From Chloroflexota bacterium (lineage in GTDB: Bacteria > Chloroflexota > Dehalococcoidia > Plut-88900): DNA of 8,107 nucleotides. The first letter of the stretch is position 1. The number at the start of each line of letters is the position of its first letter. Of the stretch, positions 1 through 6,108 are shown piece by piece. The notes under the pieces are model-generated. The model had not been told where the DNA came from. It was given only the letters and a program-made list of their open reading frames with translations, and ran no database searches. The stretch lies in NCBI GenBank assembly GCA_022572865.1, contig JACZVB010000050.1, forward strand, positions 1 to 8,107, written 5' to 3'. Both the position numbers and the translations under genes were made by a program.

Positions 1-859
1 TCCGGCGATAGAGTTCGTCCTCCGCCCCTTTATCCTCGACAAAGGGCAGGTGGATGTATCTGGGGTCCTCCAGCACATAGTCCAGGCCGATTCCCACCAA
101 CCAGTTTACAAACAGGTGGTTCATGGCGTTGGCCATCTGGAGCCAGTGGCCATCTTTGGTTCGCGCCACAAAGTACTGGGGGGTGGGCTCGGTGCGAGGC
201 AGGCCGACATTAGGGTCCCGGCCCCATTGCTTGAACTGCCAGATCAGCCAGTCCCAGTCGTAGATGGCCAGTGCCTGGAGCAGGCTGGTCTCGACCTTCT
301 GCCCCCGGCCCGTTCCCTCTCTGGAGTAGAGGGCAGCCATGGCGCCTTGCAACGCCAGCATGGCCGCGCCGAAACTGGCCACGGGCAGAGCCGAGAAGAT
401 GGGCCCGTCCTTTTCTATCTGGTTATCGAAAGCGTGAAAGCGGCCCGTAAGGGCGGCTACTATACCGTCATAACCCTTGATATCCTGGTAACACTCCAGG
501 GGCCCGAACCCGCTGATGGCGCAATACACAAGCGCCGGGTTGAGTTGTTGTAGGGAGTCGTAACCGGCCCCGAGCCGTCCGGCGACCCCCGGCCGGAATG
601 TGTGCAACAGAACATCGCTGCCAGCGACGAGCTGATGCAGAGACTCGCGGCCTCCCGGGGTCTTGAGGTCCAGGGTCACGCTTTTCTTTCCCCGGTGCCA
701 CATGTAAGAGGCGTAGTGCCGGCGGGTGGGATCACCGCTGGGGGGCTCGATCTTGATTACCTCGGCCCCGGCGTCGGACATGATCATGGTGGCCAGGGCC
801 CCGGACATGCTTAGCGATAGGTCCAGGACTCGGAGGCCGCCACAGATTTGGGAACTCAT
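1..859 (-). CDS. CaiB/BaiF family class III CoA-transferase, 3' end cut by window edge; catalytic Asp replaced
   Basis: Members of this family move CoA between carboxylic acids in the cytoplasm through an aspartyl-CoA anhydride. I translated 286 codons by hand from the ATG at 859, which has an AGGA ribosome site 7 nt upstream. Seen: the N-terminal LRVLDLS motif (9-15), DAGAEVIKIEPPSGDPTR (29-46), the family's RGKKSVTLDLK block (56-66), GYD (129-131), and REGTGRGQKVETSLL (180-194). In characterised members such as formyl-CoA transferase and CaiB the catalytic Asp lies near residue 169, 17 residues before the AAL..RE.TGRGQ block. Here that position is Ser162, in PVASFGAA. The C-terminal third is outside the window, so a two-domain protein of about 800 residues cannot be excluded. 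It follows the amidohydrolase on the same strand after a 209-bp repeat-containing gap, so co-transcription is possible but not shown. Family membership is secure; substrate and activity are unknown. Confidence 0.9.
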   Translation of the reverse strand, partial: MSSQICGGLRVLDLSLSMSGALATMIMSDAGAEVIKIEPPSGDPTRRHYASYMWHRGKKSVTLDLKTPGGRESLHQLVAGSDVLLHTFRPGVAGRLGAGYDSLQQLNPALVYCAISGFGPLECYQDIKGYDGIVAALTGRFHAFDNQIEKDGPIFSALPVASFGAAMLALQGAMAALYSREGTGRGQKVETSLLQALAIYDWDWLIWQFKQWGRDPNVGLPRTEPTPQYFVARTKDGHWLQMANAMNHLFVNWLVGIGLDYVLEDPRYIHLPFVEDKGAEDELYRR

Positions 860-946
860 GGGTTTTTCCTAACGCGGAGCCGTCATCAAATGATGCGCTT
901 GCCGGTACTTCCAGGAGACGGACCCTTGAGACGAATAAGGACCTGC

Positions 947-1013
947 TTCGACCCTTCGGCCTTGCTCCCTTCGACAAGCTCAGGACAGGCCCTTCGACAA
1001 GCTCAGGACAGGC
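947..1013. repeat. Tandem short dispersed repeat (two 24-nt units)
   Basis: Two identical 24-nt units, 967-990 and 990-1013, share one base (period 23). Each contains CCTTCGACAAGCTCAGGACA. They are preceded by a degenerate relative, 947-967. The units recur exactly, in inverted orientation, at 6016-6039, and the 947-967 stretch recurs inverted at 5921-5941. This occupies much of the 860-1068 gap between the amidohydrolase and CoA-transferase genes, where I see no gene. Confidence 0.85.
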
Positions 1014-1068
1014 TGGCCTGGCATGAACGGGGTAGACGGGACTCCACGGCCATTTCTGCGGCCAGGCA

Positions 1069-2202
1069 CTAGTTGAAGCCGTACATCCGGGCGGCGTTGG
1101 AGTAGACGATTTTCTCCTGCTCCTCCTCCGGGACCCCCTTCAGCACCTCGGCCAGGACCTTCCGGGAGTTGGGCCAGGTGGACTCCCTATGGGGGTAGTC
1201 GGAACCGAACATGATGTTGTCTACCCCGATGACCTCTCTAAGGGCAATGCCCAGCTCATCCTCCTGGAAGCACACGAACAGGTTTTCATGGAAGACATCA
1301 CTGGGGAGCTTGTCGCCCTTGAACCTGATCTCGGTGACGTAGCGGTGCTCCTTGTAGGCCATGTCCATCTGCTTGATGAAATATGGGGCCCAGGCCAGCT
1401 CGTACTCCACCACCCCTACCTTGAGCCTGGGATAACGCTCGAAGACCCCACCGAAGATCATGCTGGCCACTGACCGCCTTACCCAGTAGTCCTGGGTGGC
1501 CCTGAAGGCCGAGGTGCCCGTGACCGCGGCGTTATTGGCAAAGGACCCTATGCGCCCGGGTCCCGGGCGGACCGACCCCGAGTGCATGCCGATGGGAAGG
1601 CCGGCGTCCTGGGCTGCGGCCCAGAAAGGCTCGAACTCCGGCTGGTCGTAGTGCCGGTCTTCTGAGACGTATGCCGGGATCACCAGGCCGGCCAGGCCCA
1701 TTCCGGCGCACCGCTGCAGCTCGCTGATCGCATCATCGATGTCGTCGAAGCTGATGAGCCCCGTGCCTTTCAGCCTGTTGGGATAGGCCTGCCCGAACTC
1801 CGCGGACCAGCCGTTCAGGGCCCTGAAGCAGGCGGAAAGAAGCTCGCCACCCACATCGACGGTGTAGAGTCGGGTCCCGATGGTGGAGTAGACCACCTCT
1901 CCCACTACCCCGTCCACCTCCATAGCCTTTAGCCGCTCGTGAGGGTCGTAGGCCGCCGCGGGGGTCTCCTCGTAGCTCCCTTCGATCTTAAGATTCTCAA
2001 GGTCTGTGTACCTTAGCCCTGCCTGAGTCGGCCCCCCGACAGAGCCTATCAGGATGTCCCCATCGACGATCCAGTTGTCCACACCTCCCTTGCTCACCAC
2101 CCTGGGGGCCCTGTCCCTGAACTTGGCATCGGTCCGGGTCTGCCACAGGTCAGGGGGCTCCACCACGTGGGAATCGGCCGAGATCAGCTTCTCTAACACC
2201 AT
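1069..2202 (-). CDS. Amidohydrolase-2 family metal-dependent hydrolase/decarboxylase
   Basis: The 377-residue product has the TIM-barrel amidohydrolase-2 pattern (PF04909-type, related to ACMSD and other decarboxylases or hydrolases). Seen: ISADSHVVEPPDLW (7-20), supplying the DxH metal motif D10/H12; GMHSGS with H207 (205-210); FERYPRLKVGVVEYELAWAP (254-273), typical of the family; and the MFGSDYPH metal/catalytic motif with D335 and H338 (331-338). The start at 2202 has GGAGG 5 nt upstream, and the length is normal for the family. It begins 22 bp after the stop of the ureohydrolase at 2225-3223 on the same strand, so the two are probably co-transcribed. That pairing hints that it processes a product or relative of the ureohydrolase substrate, which is inference. 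The family is catalytically broad, so I assign no substrate. Confidence 0.9.
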   Translation of the reverse strand: MVLEKLISADSHVVEPPDLWQTRTDAKFRDRAPRVVSKGGVDNWIVDGDILIGSVGGPTQAGLRYTDLENLKIEGSYEETPAAAYDPHERLKAMEVDGVVGEVVYSTIGTRLYTVDVGGELLSACFRALNGWSAEFGQAYPNRLKGTGLISFDDIDDAISELQRCAGMGLAGLVIPAYVSEDRHYDQPEFEPFWAAAQDAGLPIGMHSGSVRPGPGRIGSFANNAAVTGTSAFRATQDYWVRRSVASMIFGGVFERYPRLKVGVVEYELAWAPYFIKQMDMAYKEHRYVTEIRFKGDKLPSDVFHENLFVCFQEDELGIALREVIGVDNIMFGSDYPHRESTWPNSRKVLAEVLKGVPEEEQEKIVYSNAARMYGFN

Positions 2203-2224
2203 TGTCTCCTCCGGTCGCCCAGAT

Positions 2225-3223
2225 TCAGTTGTTGCCGGCCCCTGCCTTTTTCTTGGCTATGGCGCTTATCGCCTCCATGACTACCCGGTTGGCGGCGACG
2301 GCTGTGATGTTGCCGGGGGTATCCCAGGCGGGCAGCACCTCGCTTACATCCATGCCGACGATATCGATCCGGGAGACGATGTGCCGGACGGCCCGCAGCA
2401 GTTCCATGGTGGTGAAGCCCCCCGGCTCGAGGCCTCCGGTCCCGGGAGCGTAGCTGGGGTCCAGAACATCGATGTCGATGGATAGAAAGACGTGCTCGGG
2501 GCCGTCCAATGCCTGGTTTATGGCGTCCTCCAGCACGGCATCGAGCCCTCGCTCCTCTATCTCCGCCATCAGGTGCCAGCGCATCCCCTGCTCCTTCATC
2601 CAGCCGAAGATGCTGGGCGGGGGCAGATATCCCCGCAACCCCACCTCGATGTAGTTTTTCCCATCGATCACCCCGTTCTCTATGAGCCGTCTCACCGGGG
2701 TGCCGTGATTGATAAGGGAGCCGCCGTAGCTGGAAGGGAAGGTGTCGGCGTGGGCGTCGAAGTGCAGGGCCCCAACGTTTTTGTAGCCGTATTTTTCGGC
2801 CACTGCGGTGATGTCGGGTAGGACGATGGTGTGATCGCCGCCCAGTACAATGGGCAGGGCGCCGGCGTCCAGGGCCTCTTTCACCTTGTTCTGGATGGCC
2901 TCCATACTGGCCTCGACCATGTTGGGAGGACAGTTGGCATCGCCGAAGTCCGCTACCTTGAGGTACTTCATGGGCTGGATGTCCATGCCCAGATGATACA
3001 TGCTGCGGATGGGGCTTCCAAAGTAGTTGGCGGCGCGGATGGCATTGGGGCCGAACCTGGCCCCCGGCACGATCACGGCCCCGCTATCGAAGGGGGCGCC
3101 GATTATGGCTATGTCGGCCTCCATCTGTTTGAGCTCTTCGGCGTCGATGGCATATGGAAACTTGTTGAAGGTCTGGAGGCCGACGAAAAAGGGAGCCGGT
3201 CCTTCCGGATTCAGGTCGGGCAT
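2225..3223 (-). CDS. Agmatinase/ureohydrolase family protein (paralog 1), altered TGTP loop
   Basis: This 332-residue protein belongs to the arginase/agmatinase superfamily, which uses two Mn ions to hydrolyse guanidino compounds to urea and an amine. All metal ligands are visible: H131 in GGDHT, D156/H158/D160 in FDAHAD, and D250/D252 in SIDIDVLDP. The guanidino-binding Glu of agmatinases corresponds to E295 in MDVSEV. The loop after the last metal ligands reads APGTGGLEPGG rather than the usual APGTGTPEPGG, so the Thr-Pro next to the active site is Gly264-Leu265. It is closely related over its whole length to the gene at 3552-4550 (I estimate 55-60% identity by eye, not computed). The start at 3223 has GAGGA about 9 nt upstream. 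It heads a probable unit with the downstream amidohydrolase. SpeB-like is a family label; the substrate could be agmatine, guanidinobutyrate or something else. Confidence 0.93.
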   Translation of the reverse strand: MPDLNPEGPAPFFVGLQTFNKFPYAIDAEELKQMEADIAIIGAPFDSGAVIVPGARFGPNAIRAANYFGSPIRSMYHLGMDIQPMKYLKVADFGDANCPPNMVEASMEAIQNKVKEALDAGALPIVLGGDHTIVLPDITAVAEKYGYKNVGALHFDAHADTFPSSYGGSLINHGTPVRRLIENGVIDGKNYIEVGLRGYLPPPSIFGWMKEQGMRWHLMAEIEERGLDAVLEDAINQALDGPEHVFLSIDIDVLDPSYAPGTGGLEPGGFTTMELLRAVRHIVSRIDIVGMDVSEVLPAWDTPGNITAVAANRVVMEAISAIAKKKAGAGNN

Positions 3224-3280
3224 AAGATGCAGTCCTCGCTAAATAATCTTTGGCGCCAGCTTACTGGCCCCGCGCTACAG

Positions 3281-3307
3281 GTTATACGAAACCAGTTAGT
3301 CTGTCAT
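3281..3307 (-). promoter_or_regulatory. Candidate promoter for the ureohydrolase-amidohydrolase unit
   Basis: Reading the minus strand, ATGACA (3307-3302) is followed after 15 bp by TATAAC (3286-3281). Each hexamer differs from the sigma-70 consensus at one base. The predicted start would leave a leader of about 50 nt before the ATG at 3223. The spacer is short, but the same 15-bp spacing occurs in the glmU promoter. It lies between the gene and the repeat at 3309-3398. Confidence 0.35.
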
Positions 3308-3308
3308 T

Positions 3309-3398
3309 GGTACGAAAATAGCCCGCTCATCCTGAGCCCGTCGAAGGGCGAGCGGGCTCATACCGTTCATGGTTCGACTGGCTCACCACGAACGGATA
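3309..3398. repeat. Dispersed repeat copy A, two hairpins
   Basis: Hairpin 1 has perfect 8-bp arms, GCCCGCTC (3321-3328) and GAGCGGGC (3350-3357), around the CCTGAGCCCGTCGAAGG core (3331-3347). Hairpin 2 has 11-nt arms, CCGTTCATGGT (3363-3373) and ACCACGAACGG (3385-3395), with one non-Watson-Crick position. A similar element in the same orientation lies at 4638-4724. Together with 3439-3478 it explains most of the gene-free stretch 3224-3551. The rest of that stretch shows no gene. Confidence 0.85.
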
Positions 3399-3438
3399 AG
3401 CAATGTTCATTCTCGATGGTGATGGATGCAACATTTAC

Positions 3439-3478
3439 GATTCTGAGGAATCCTCCTCAGGAAGGATGACGAAGAATC
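3439..3478. repeat. Second short palindromic repeat type
   Basis: An inner stem CTGAGGA (3443-3449) / TCCTCAG (3454-3460) with a 4-nt loop lies inside outer GATTC (3439-3443) and GAATC (3474-3478) arms. No second copy is visible in this window. From memory it resembles dispersed palindromes in Chloroflexota genomes. It could also fold as a hairpin in RNA, but no U tract follows on either strand. Confidence 0.5.
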
Positions 3479-3542
3479 TAGGGCGGTGGGGCAATTCCTA
3501 TTCCTAGCCTACCCTCCACTCCTAAGGGTGCCACCTTTGGTT

Positions 3543-3563
3543 AATAACATTCTAAGTGTTATT
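3543..3563 (-). other. AT-rich inverted repeat spanning a stop codon
   Basis: Perfect 7-bp arms, AATAACA (3543-3549) and TGTTATT (3557-3563), flank a 7-nt loop containing the stop codon of the ureohydrolase gene (3552-3554). The stem is AT-only apart from one C-G pair and has no U tract after it on the minus strand. It is therefore at best a weak transcript-end structure. Confidence 0.35.
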
Positions 3564-4550
3564 GGCCCGCTTATGCGCCAGGGCGGTAATGGCCTCCAGC
3601 ACGACCCGGTGTGCAACCTCAGCGGTGACGGCCCCAGGGTCGTCGTAGGGCGGCGACACCTCTACCAGGTCCATGGCCACCAGATCGACCCGGGAGACGA
3701 TGTTCCTGACGGCCCTGAGCAACTGGGTGGGGGTTATGCCCCCCGGCTCCGGAGTCCCCGTCCCCGGGGCGAAGCCCGGGTCCAGGACATCGATGTCTAC
3801 GGATAGGTAGATGTACTCGGGCCCGTCCAGGGCCTGGTCGATGGCCTCGTCTATCACCACGTCGAACCCCCTCTCCTCTATCTCCGCCATCAGGTGCCAT
3901 CTCATCCCCTGGGCCTCCATCCACTCCCAGACCTCCTGGGGAGGCCAGTATCCCCGCAGGCCTATCTGCACGAAGTTCCTGGGGGGAACGGCCCCGCTCT
4001 CGATGAGCCGGCGCATGGGGCTTCCGTGGGCGATGAGGCTGCCGCCGAAGCTGTCGGGCGCAGTGTCCGCGTGGGAGTCGAAATGGACTATCCCCACCTT
4101 GCCCCGGCCCCATGCATCGGCTACCGCCGTGGCCGATGGCAGGGTGATGGAGTGGTCGCCCCCCAGGACGATGGGAAGGGCCTTCGCCTCCAGCACCTGG
4201 GCCACCTTCCGCGCGATGGCCTGATGGGCCTGCTCTATGGAGTGAGGGGGGCAGTTGGCGTCGCCGTAGTCCACCACCTTCAGTATCTTGAAGGGGGCGA
4301 CCCGGAGGGATACGTGATACATCGGCTCCACAGGGCTGCCACCCACGTACCCGGCCGCCTGCCTGATGGCACGGGGCCCGTAGCGGGTGCCGGGACGGAT
4401 GGTGGCCCCCATATCGAAGGGCGCACCCATGATGGCGATATCGGGCTTCAAGCCCACCAGGTCATCGTGACTGGTGACGTAGGGGAGCTTGAGAAAGGAT
4501 GGAAGGCCGATGAATGAGGGTTCAGCCTCCTGGGGCGCCCGTGCAACCAT
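3552..4550 (-). CDS. Agmatinase/ureohydrolase family protein (paralog 2), canonical motifs
   Basis: This is an arginase/agmatinase superfamily Mn enzyme. Numbering from the ATG at 4550, the 332-residue product has H133 in GGDHS, D158/H160/D162 in FDSHAD, D252/D254 in SVDIDVLDP, the canonical loop APGTGTPEPGG, and E297 in MDLVEVSPPYD. The frame is open further upstream (ATG at 4583, TTG at 4586). I chose 4550 because it makes the N-terminus align with paralog 1 (PSFIGLPSFLKLPY against PFFVGLQTFNKFPY, each starting 24 residues from the Met) and gives the same 332-residue length. None of the three starts has a strong ribosome site. It is expected to release urea from agmatine or a related guanidino acid; the canonical loop fits agmatinase or guanidinobutyrase equally well. 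It shares a 251-bp intergenic region with the divergent paralog 3. Confidence 0.93.
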   Translation of the reverse strand: MVARAPQEAEPSFIGLPSFLKLPYVTSHDDLVGLKPDIAIMGAPFDMGATIRPGTRYGPRAIRQAAGYVGGSPVEPMYHVSLRVAPFKILKVVDYGDANCPPHSIEQAHQAIARKVAQVLEAKALPIVLGGDHSITLPSATAVADAWGRGKVGIVHFDSHADTAPDSFGGSLIAHGSPMRRLIESGAVPPRNFVQIGLRGYWPPQEVWEWMEAQGMRWHLMAEIEERGFDVVIDEAIDQALDGPEYIYLSVDIDVLDPGFAPGTGTPEPGGITPTQLLRAVRNIVSRVDLVAMDLVEVSPPYDDPGAVTAEVAHRVVLEAITALAHKRANNT

Positions 4551-4637
4551 GTCAGCAATACTACACCTGGATCTGTAGACCATCAAGGCAAGTCCATTGA
4601 CCTGCTATACCGGCGGCGGGTAAATTTAAGCCTTACC

Positions 4638-4724
4638 GGTACAAAAGTAGGCCGCTCATCCTGAGCCCGTCGAAGGACGAGCGGATAAGCCGTTCATGGT
4701 TCGACTAGCTCACCACGAACGGAT
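4638..4724. repeat. Dispersed repeat copy B, two hairpins
   Basis: This is the same element as 3309-3398 in the same orientation. Arms CCGCTC (4652-4657) / GAGCGG (4679-4684) surround the CCTGAGCCCGTCGAAGG core (4660-4676). A second hairpin has CCGTTCATGGT (4690-4700) and ACCACGAACGG (4712-4722). Its near edge is 88 bp upstream of the ATG at 4550; copy A is 86 bp upstream of the ATG at 3223. It lies in the intergenic region between divergent ureohydrolase genes. Confidence 0.85.
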
Positions 4725-4738
4725 CAAAAAGTTCATCC

Positions 4739-4766
4739 TTGGTGGTGTCGAGGGAAACAGTACAAT
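4739..4766 (+). promoter_or_regulatory. Weak candidate promoter for paralog 3
   Basis: TACAAT (4761-4766) is a 5-of-6 match to the -10 box. TTGGTG (4739-4744), 16 bp upstream, is only a 3-of-6 match to -35. It is the best candidate on the plus strand between repeat B and the gene at 4802. Confidence 0.25.
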
Positions 4767-4789
4767 TCGGTGGAATAGCATTTTAGCCC

Positions 4790-4798
4790 AGGAGGTGA
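4790..4798 (+). promoter_or_regulatory. Near-perfect Shine-Dalgarno of paralog 3
   Basis: AGGAGGTGA is the full complement of the common 16S rRNA 3' tail. There are 6 nt between AGGAGG and the ATG at 4802, which fixes the start. It is clearly stronger than the ribosome sites of the two minus-strand paralogs and suggests high translation. Confidence 0.85.
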
Positions 4799-4801
4799 GC
4801 T

Positions 4802-5854
4802 ATGGAAGGTCCCAAGGGAGAGTACATCAACTCATACGTCGGGTTTCCGACCTTCTTCAACGCTCCCATAATCGGTCTCGATGATATCGAGGAAGGGATG
4901 ACGGTCGTAGCCGGGGTCCCCATCGATCAGGGCATCAATCTAGGGAGGCTAGGAGCCCGCTTCGGCCCCCGAGGCATTAGGGAAGGCTCTTACAAGTATC
5001 GATCGGTGCAGGAGGTGGCGGAAAATCACACCACCGTGGACCTGGACACAAACATCGGGGTGAGGTTCAAGGGAGACCACACCATGGGAGACATAGGGGA
5101 CCTGAAGATCTCGCCCCAGGACATCATGCAGACCACCGAAGGTGTGGCCTCGGGGGTGAGCGACATCGTCCGAAGGGGTGGGCTGCCGGTGGTGCTGGGA
5201 GGCGACCACTACGTGTGCTACCCATCCTTCGAGGGTTTCGCCCGAGGCATGATGGAGAGGAAGTCTAACCCCCGTATAGGCTACCTGCACATAGACAGCC
5301 ACGCCGATTTTTGGGACCAGCTACAGGCGGGCAGCCGCTACAATCACGGGACTTCGGCTCGACGCATCAGTGAAAACTCGACGATCTCCTACAAGAATAT
5401 GGCCTGGCTGGGGCTCAACGGCGCGGTCCTCGACGCCGAGCAATACCGGATGTACAAAAACCACAGCCTGAAGATGGTCACCGCCCGCATGATGATGGAA
5501 AAAGGTATAGAGGATGCCGTAAAGGAGGTGCTGGAGGTGGCGGCCGACAGCGTGGATGCGGTGTACGTGAGCATAGACATCGATGTCGTGGACGGCTCCG
5601 AGTCCCCGGGCACCACGGCCTGCGTCTTTCAGGGTATAAGGGCTCGGGAGTTCCTCTCTCTGATGTCGGCGCTGAGCCAGTACGACATAGTTAAAGGGAT
5701 AGACCTGTGCGAGGTGTCGCCGCCCCTGGACCCGACGGGAAGGACTGTCCACCTGGCGGCCCTGGGCCTGCTGTCCATCCTGGGGCCCCGCCTCTTCGAG
5801 ACCGTGGACATGGAGACCGGAAAGGTAACCGGATACCAGGGGTTCTCCTACTAG
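4802..5854 (+). CDS. Divergent ureohydrolase (arginase/agmatinase superfamily, paralog 3)
   Basis: The 350-residue protein has the superfamily's full metal set: H136 in GGDHY, D165/H167/D169 in IDSHAD, D259/D261 in SIDIDVVD, and E304 in DLCEVSPPLD. The GARFGPRGIR motif near residues 51-60 is also present. It differs from the two neighbours where substrate is read. The usual DPxxAPGTGTPEPGG becomes DGSESPGTTACVFQG (264-278), GGDHS becomes GGDHY, and there is an extra C-terminal tail (FETVDMETGKVTGYQGFSY). It may therefore hydrolyse a different guanidino or formimino compound; which one cannot be told. It is transcribed divergently from paralog 2. No obvious terminator follows; the repeat cluster at 5898-6039 lies downstream. 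Family membership is near certain; calling it agmatinase would be a guess. Confidence 0.92.
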   Translation: MEGPKGEYINSYVGFPTFFNAPIIGLDDIEEGMTVVAGVPIDQGINLGRLGARFGPRGIREGSYKYRSVQEVAENHTTVDLDTNIGVRFKGDHTMGDIGDLKISPQDIMQTTEGVASGVSDIVRRGGLPVVLGGDHYVCYPSFEGFARGMMERKSNPRIGYLHIDSHADFWDQLQAGSRYNHGTSARRISENSTISYKNMAWLGLNGAVLDAEQYRMYKNHSLKMVTARMMMEKGIEDAVKEVLEVAADSVDAVYVSIDIDVVDGSESPGTTACVFQGIRAREFLSLMSALSQYDIVKGIDLCEVSPPLDPTGRTVHLAALGLLSILGPRLFETVDMETGKVTGYQGFSY

Positions 5855-5897
5855 CAGGCTACGGAAGAAAAGAGTGTGCAGAGGGGTGAATCTCCCG

Positions 5898-5950
5898 CTC
5901 GTGGTGAGCTTGCCTGTCCTGAGCAAGGCCGAAGGGTCGAACCATGCCGG
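5898..5950. repeat. Dispersed hairpin repeat with an interrupted loop
   Basis: CTCGTGGTGAGCTTG (5898-5912) and TCGAACCATG (5937-5946) look like the two halves of the second hairpin of copies A and B, read in the opposite orientation. They are separated by a 24-nt stretch (5913-5936) carrying the CCTGTCCTGAGC...CCGAAGGG type of unit. 5921-5941 is an exact inverted match to 947-967. Confidence 0.6.
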
Positions 5951-5960
5951 GGGCTTGGGG

Positions 5961-6000
5961 GCCTGTCCTGAGCCTGTCCCGATACTCGGGACTTGTCGAA
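5961..6000. repeat. Repeat unit split by a small perfect hairpin
   Basis: GCCTGTCCTGAGC (5961-5973) and TTGTCGAA (5993-6000) are the two halves of the standard unit. Between them sits a stem GTCCCGA (5976-5982) / TCGGGAC (5986-5992) with a 3-nt loop. The neighbouring uninterrupted copy at 6016-6039 shows what the intact unit looks like. Confidence 0.6.
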
Positions 6001-6015
6001 GTGTCCCATCGAAGG

Positions 6016-6039
6016 GCCTGTCCTGAGCTTGTCGAAGGG
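6016..6039. repeat. Intact 24-nt dispersed repeat unit
   Basis: Exact reverse complement of the units at 967-990 and 990-1013; contains TCCTGAGCTTGTCGAAGG. It closes the repeat cluster in the 404-bp gap 5855-6258. The rest of that gap holds the glmU promoter and leader. Confidence 0.85.
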
Positions 6040-6081
6040 GTGGTCGAAACCGCTATTGAAAACTCTCCCCCAATGACCGAC

Positions 6082-6108
6082 TTGACAGGCGTGGTGGGTC
6101 ATTATAAT
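6082..6108 (+). promoter_or_regulatory. Consensus sigma-70 promoter upstream of glmU
   Basis: TTGACA (6082-6087) and TATAAT (6103-6108) both match the consensus in full, separated by 15 bp. Reading TAATAT (6105-6110) as the -10 would give 17 bp. Transcription would start near 6115, about 145 nt before glmU. The local sequence is unusually AT-rich for this window. Confidence 0.65.

Noticed and set aside
50..553. Plus-strand open frame of 167 codons
   Set aside because: It lies wholly antisense to the CoA-transferase, whose minus-strand translation carries clear family motifs; the plus frame has no recognisable domain.
2831..3469. Plus-strand open frame of 212 codons running from paralog 1 into the repeat region
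   Set aside because: It is antisense to the gene for most of its length and then reads through repeat A and the adjacent palindrome; no domain is visible.
3894..4517. Plus-strand open frame of 207 codons
   Set aside because: Antisense to paralog 2, which has every ureohydrolase motif. Long antisense frames are expected in GC-rich coding sequence.
4551..4586. Upstream starts (ATG 4583, TTG 4586) for paralog 2
   Set aside because: They add 11-12 residues absent from paralog 1 and have no better ribosome site; the ATG at 4550 aligns the N-termini.
4587..4801. Possible guanidine riboswitch ahead of the divergent ureohydrolase
   Set aside because: I looked for guanidine-I, -II and -III features. 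The hairpins present belong to the dispersed repeat, and I see no matching conserved loop sequences.
5321..5926. Minus-strand open frame of 201 codons
   Set aside because: Antisense to paralog 3, whose plus-strand frame has a near-perfect ribosome site and complete metal motifs.
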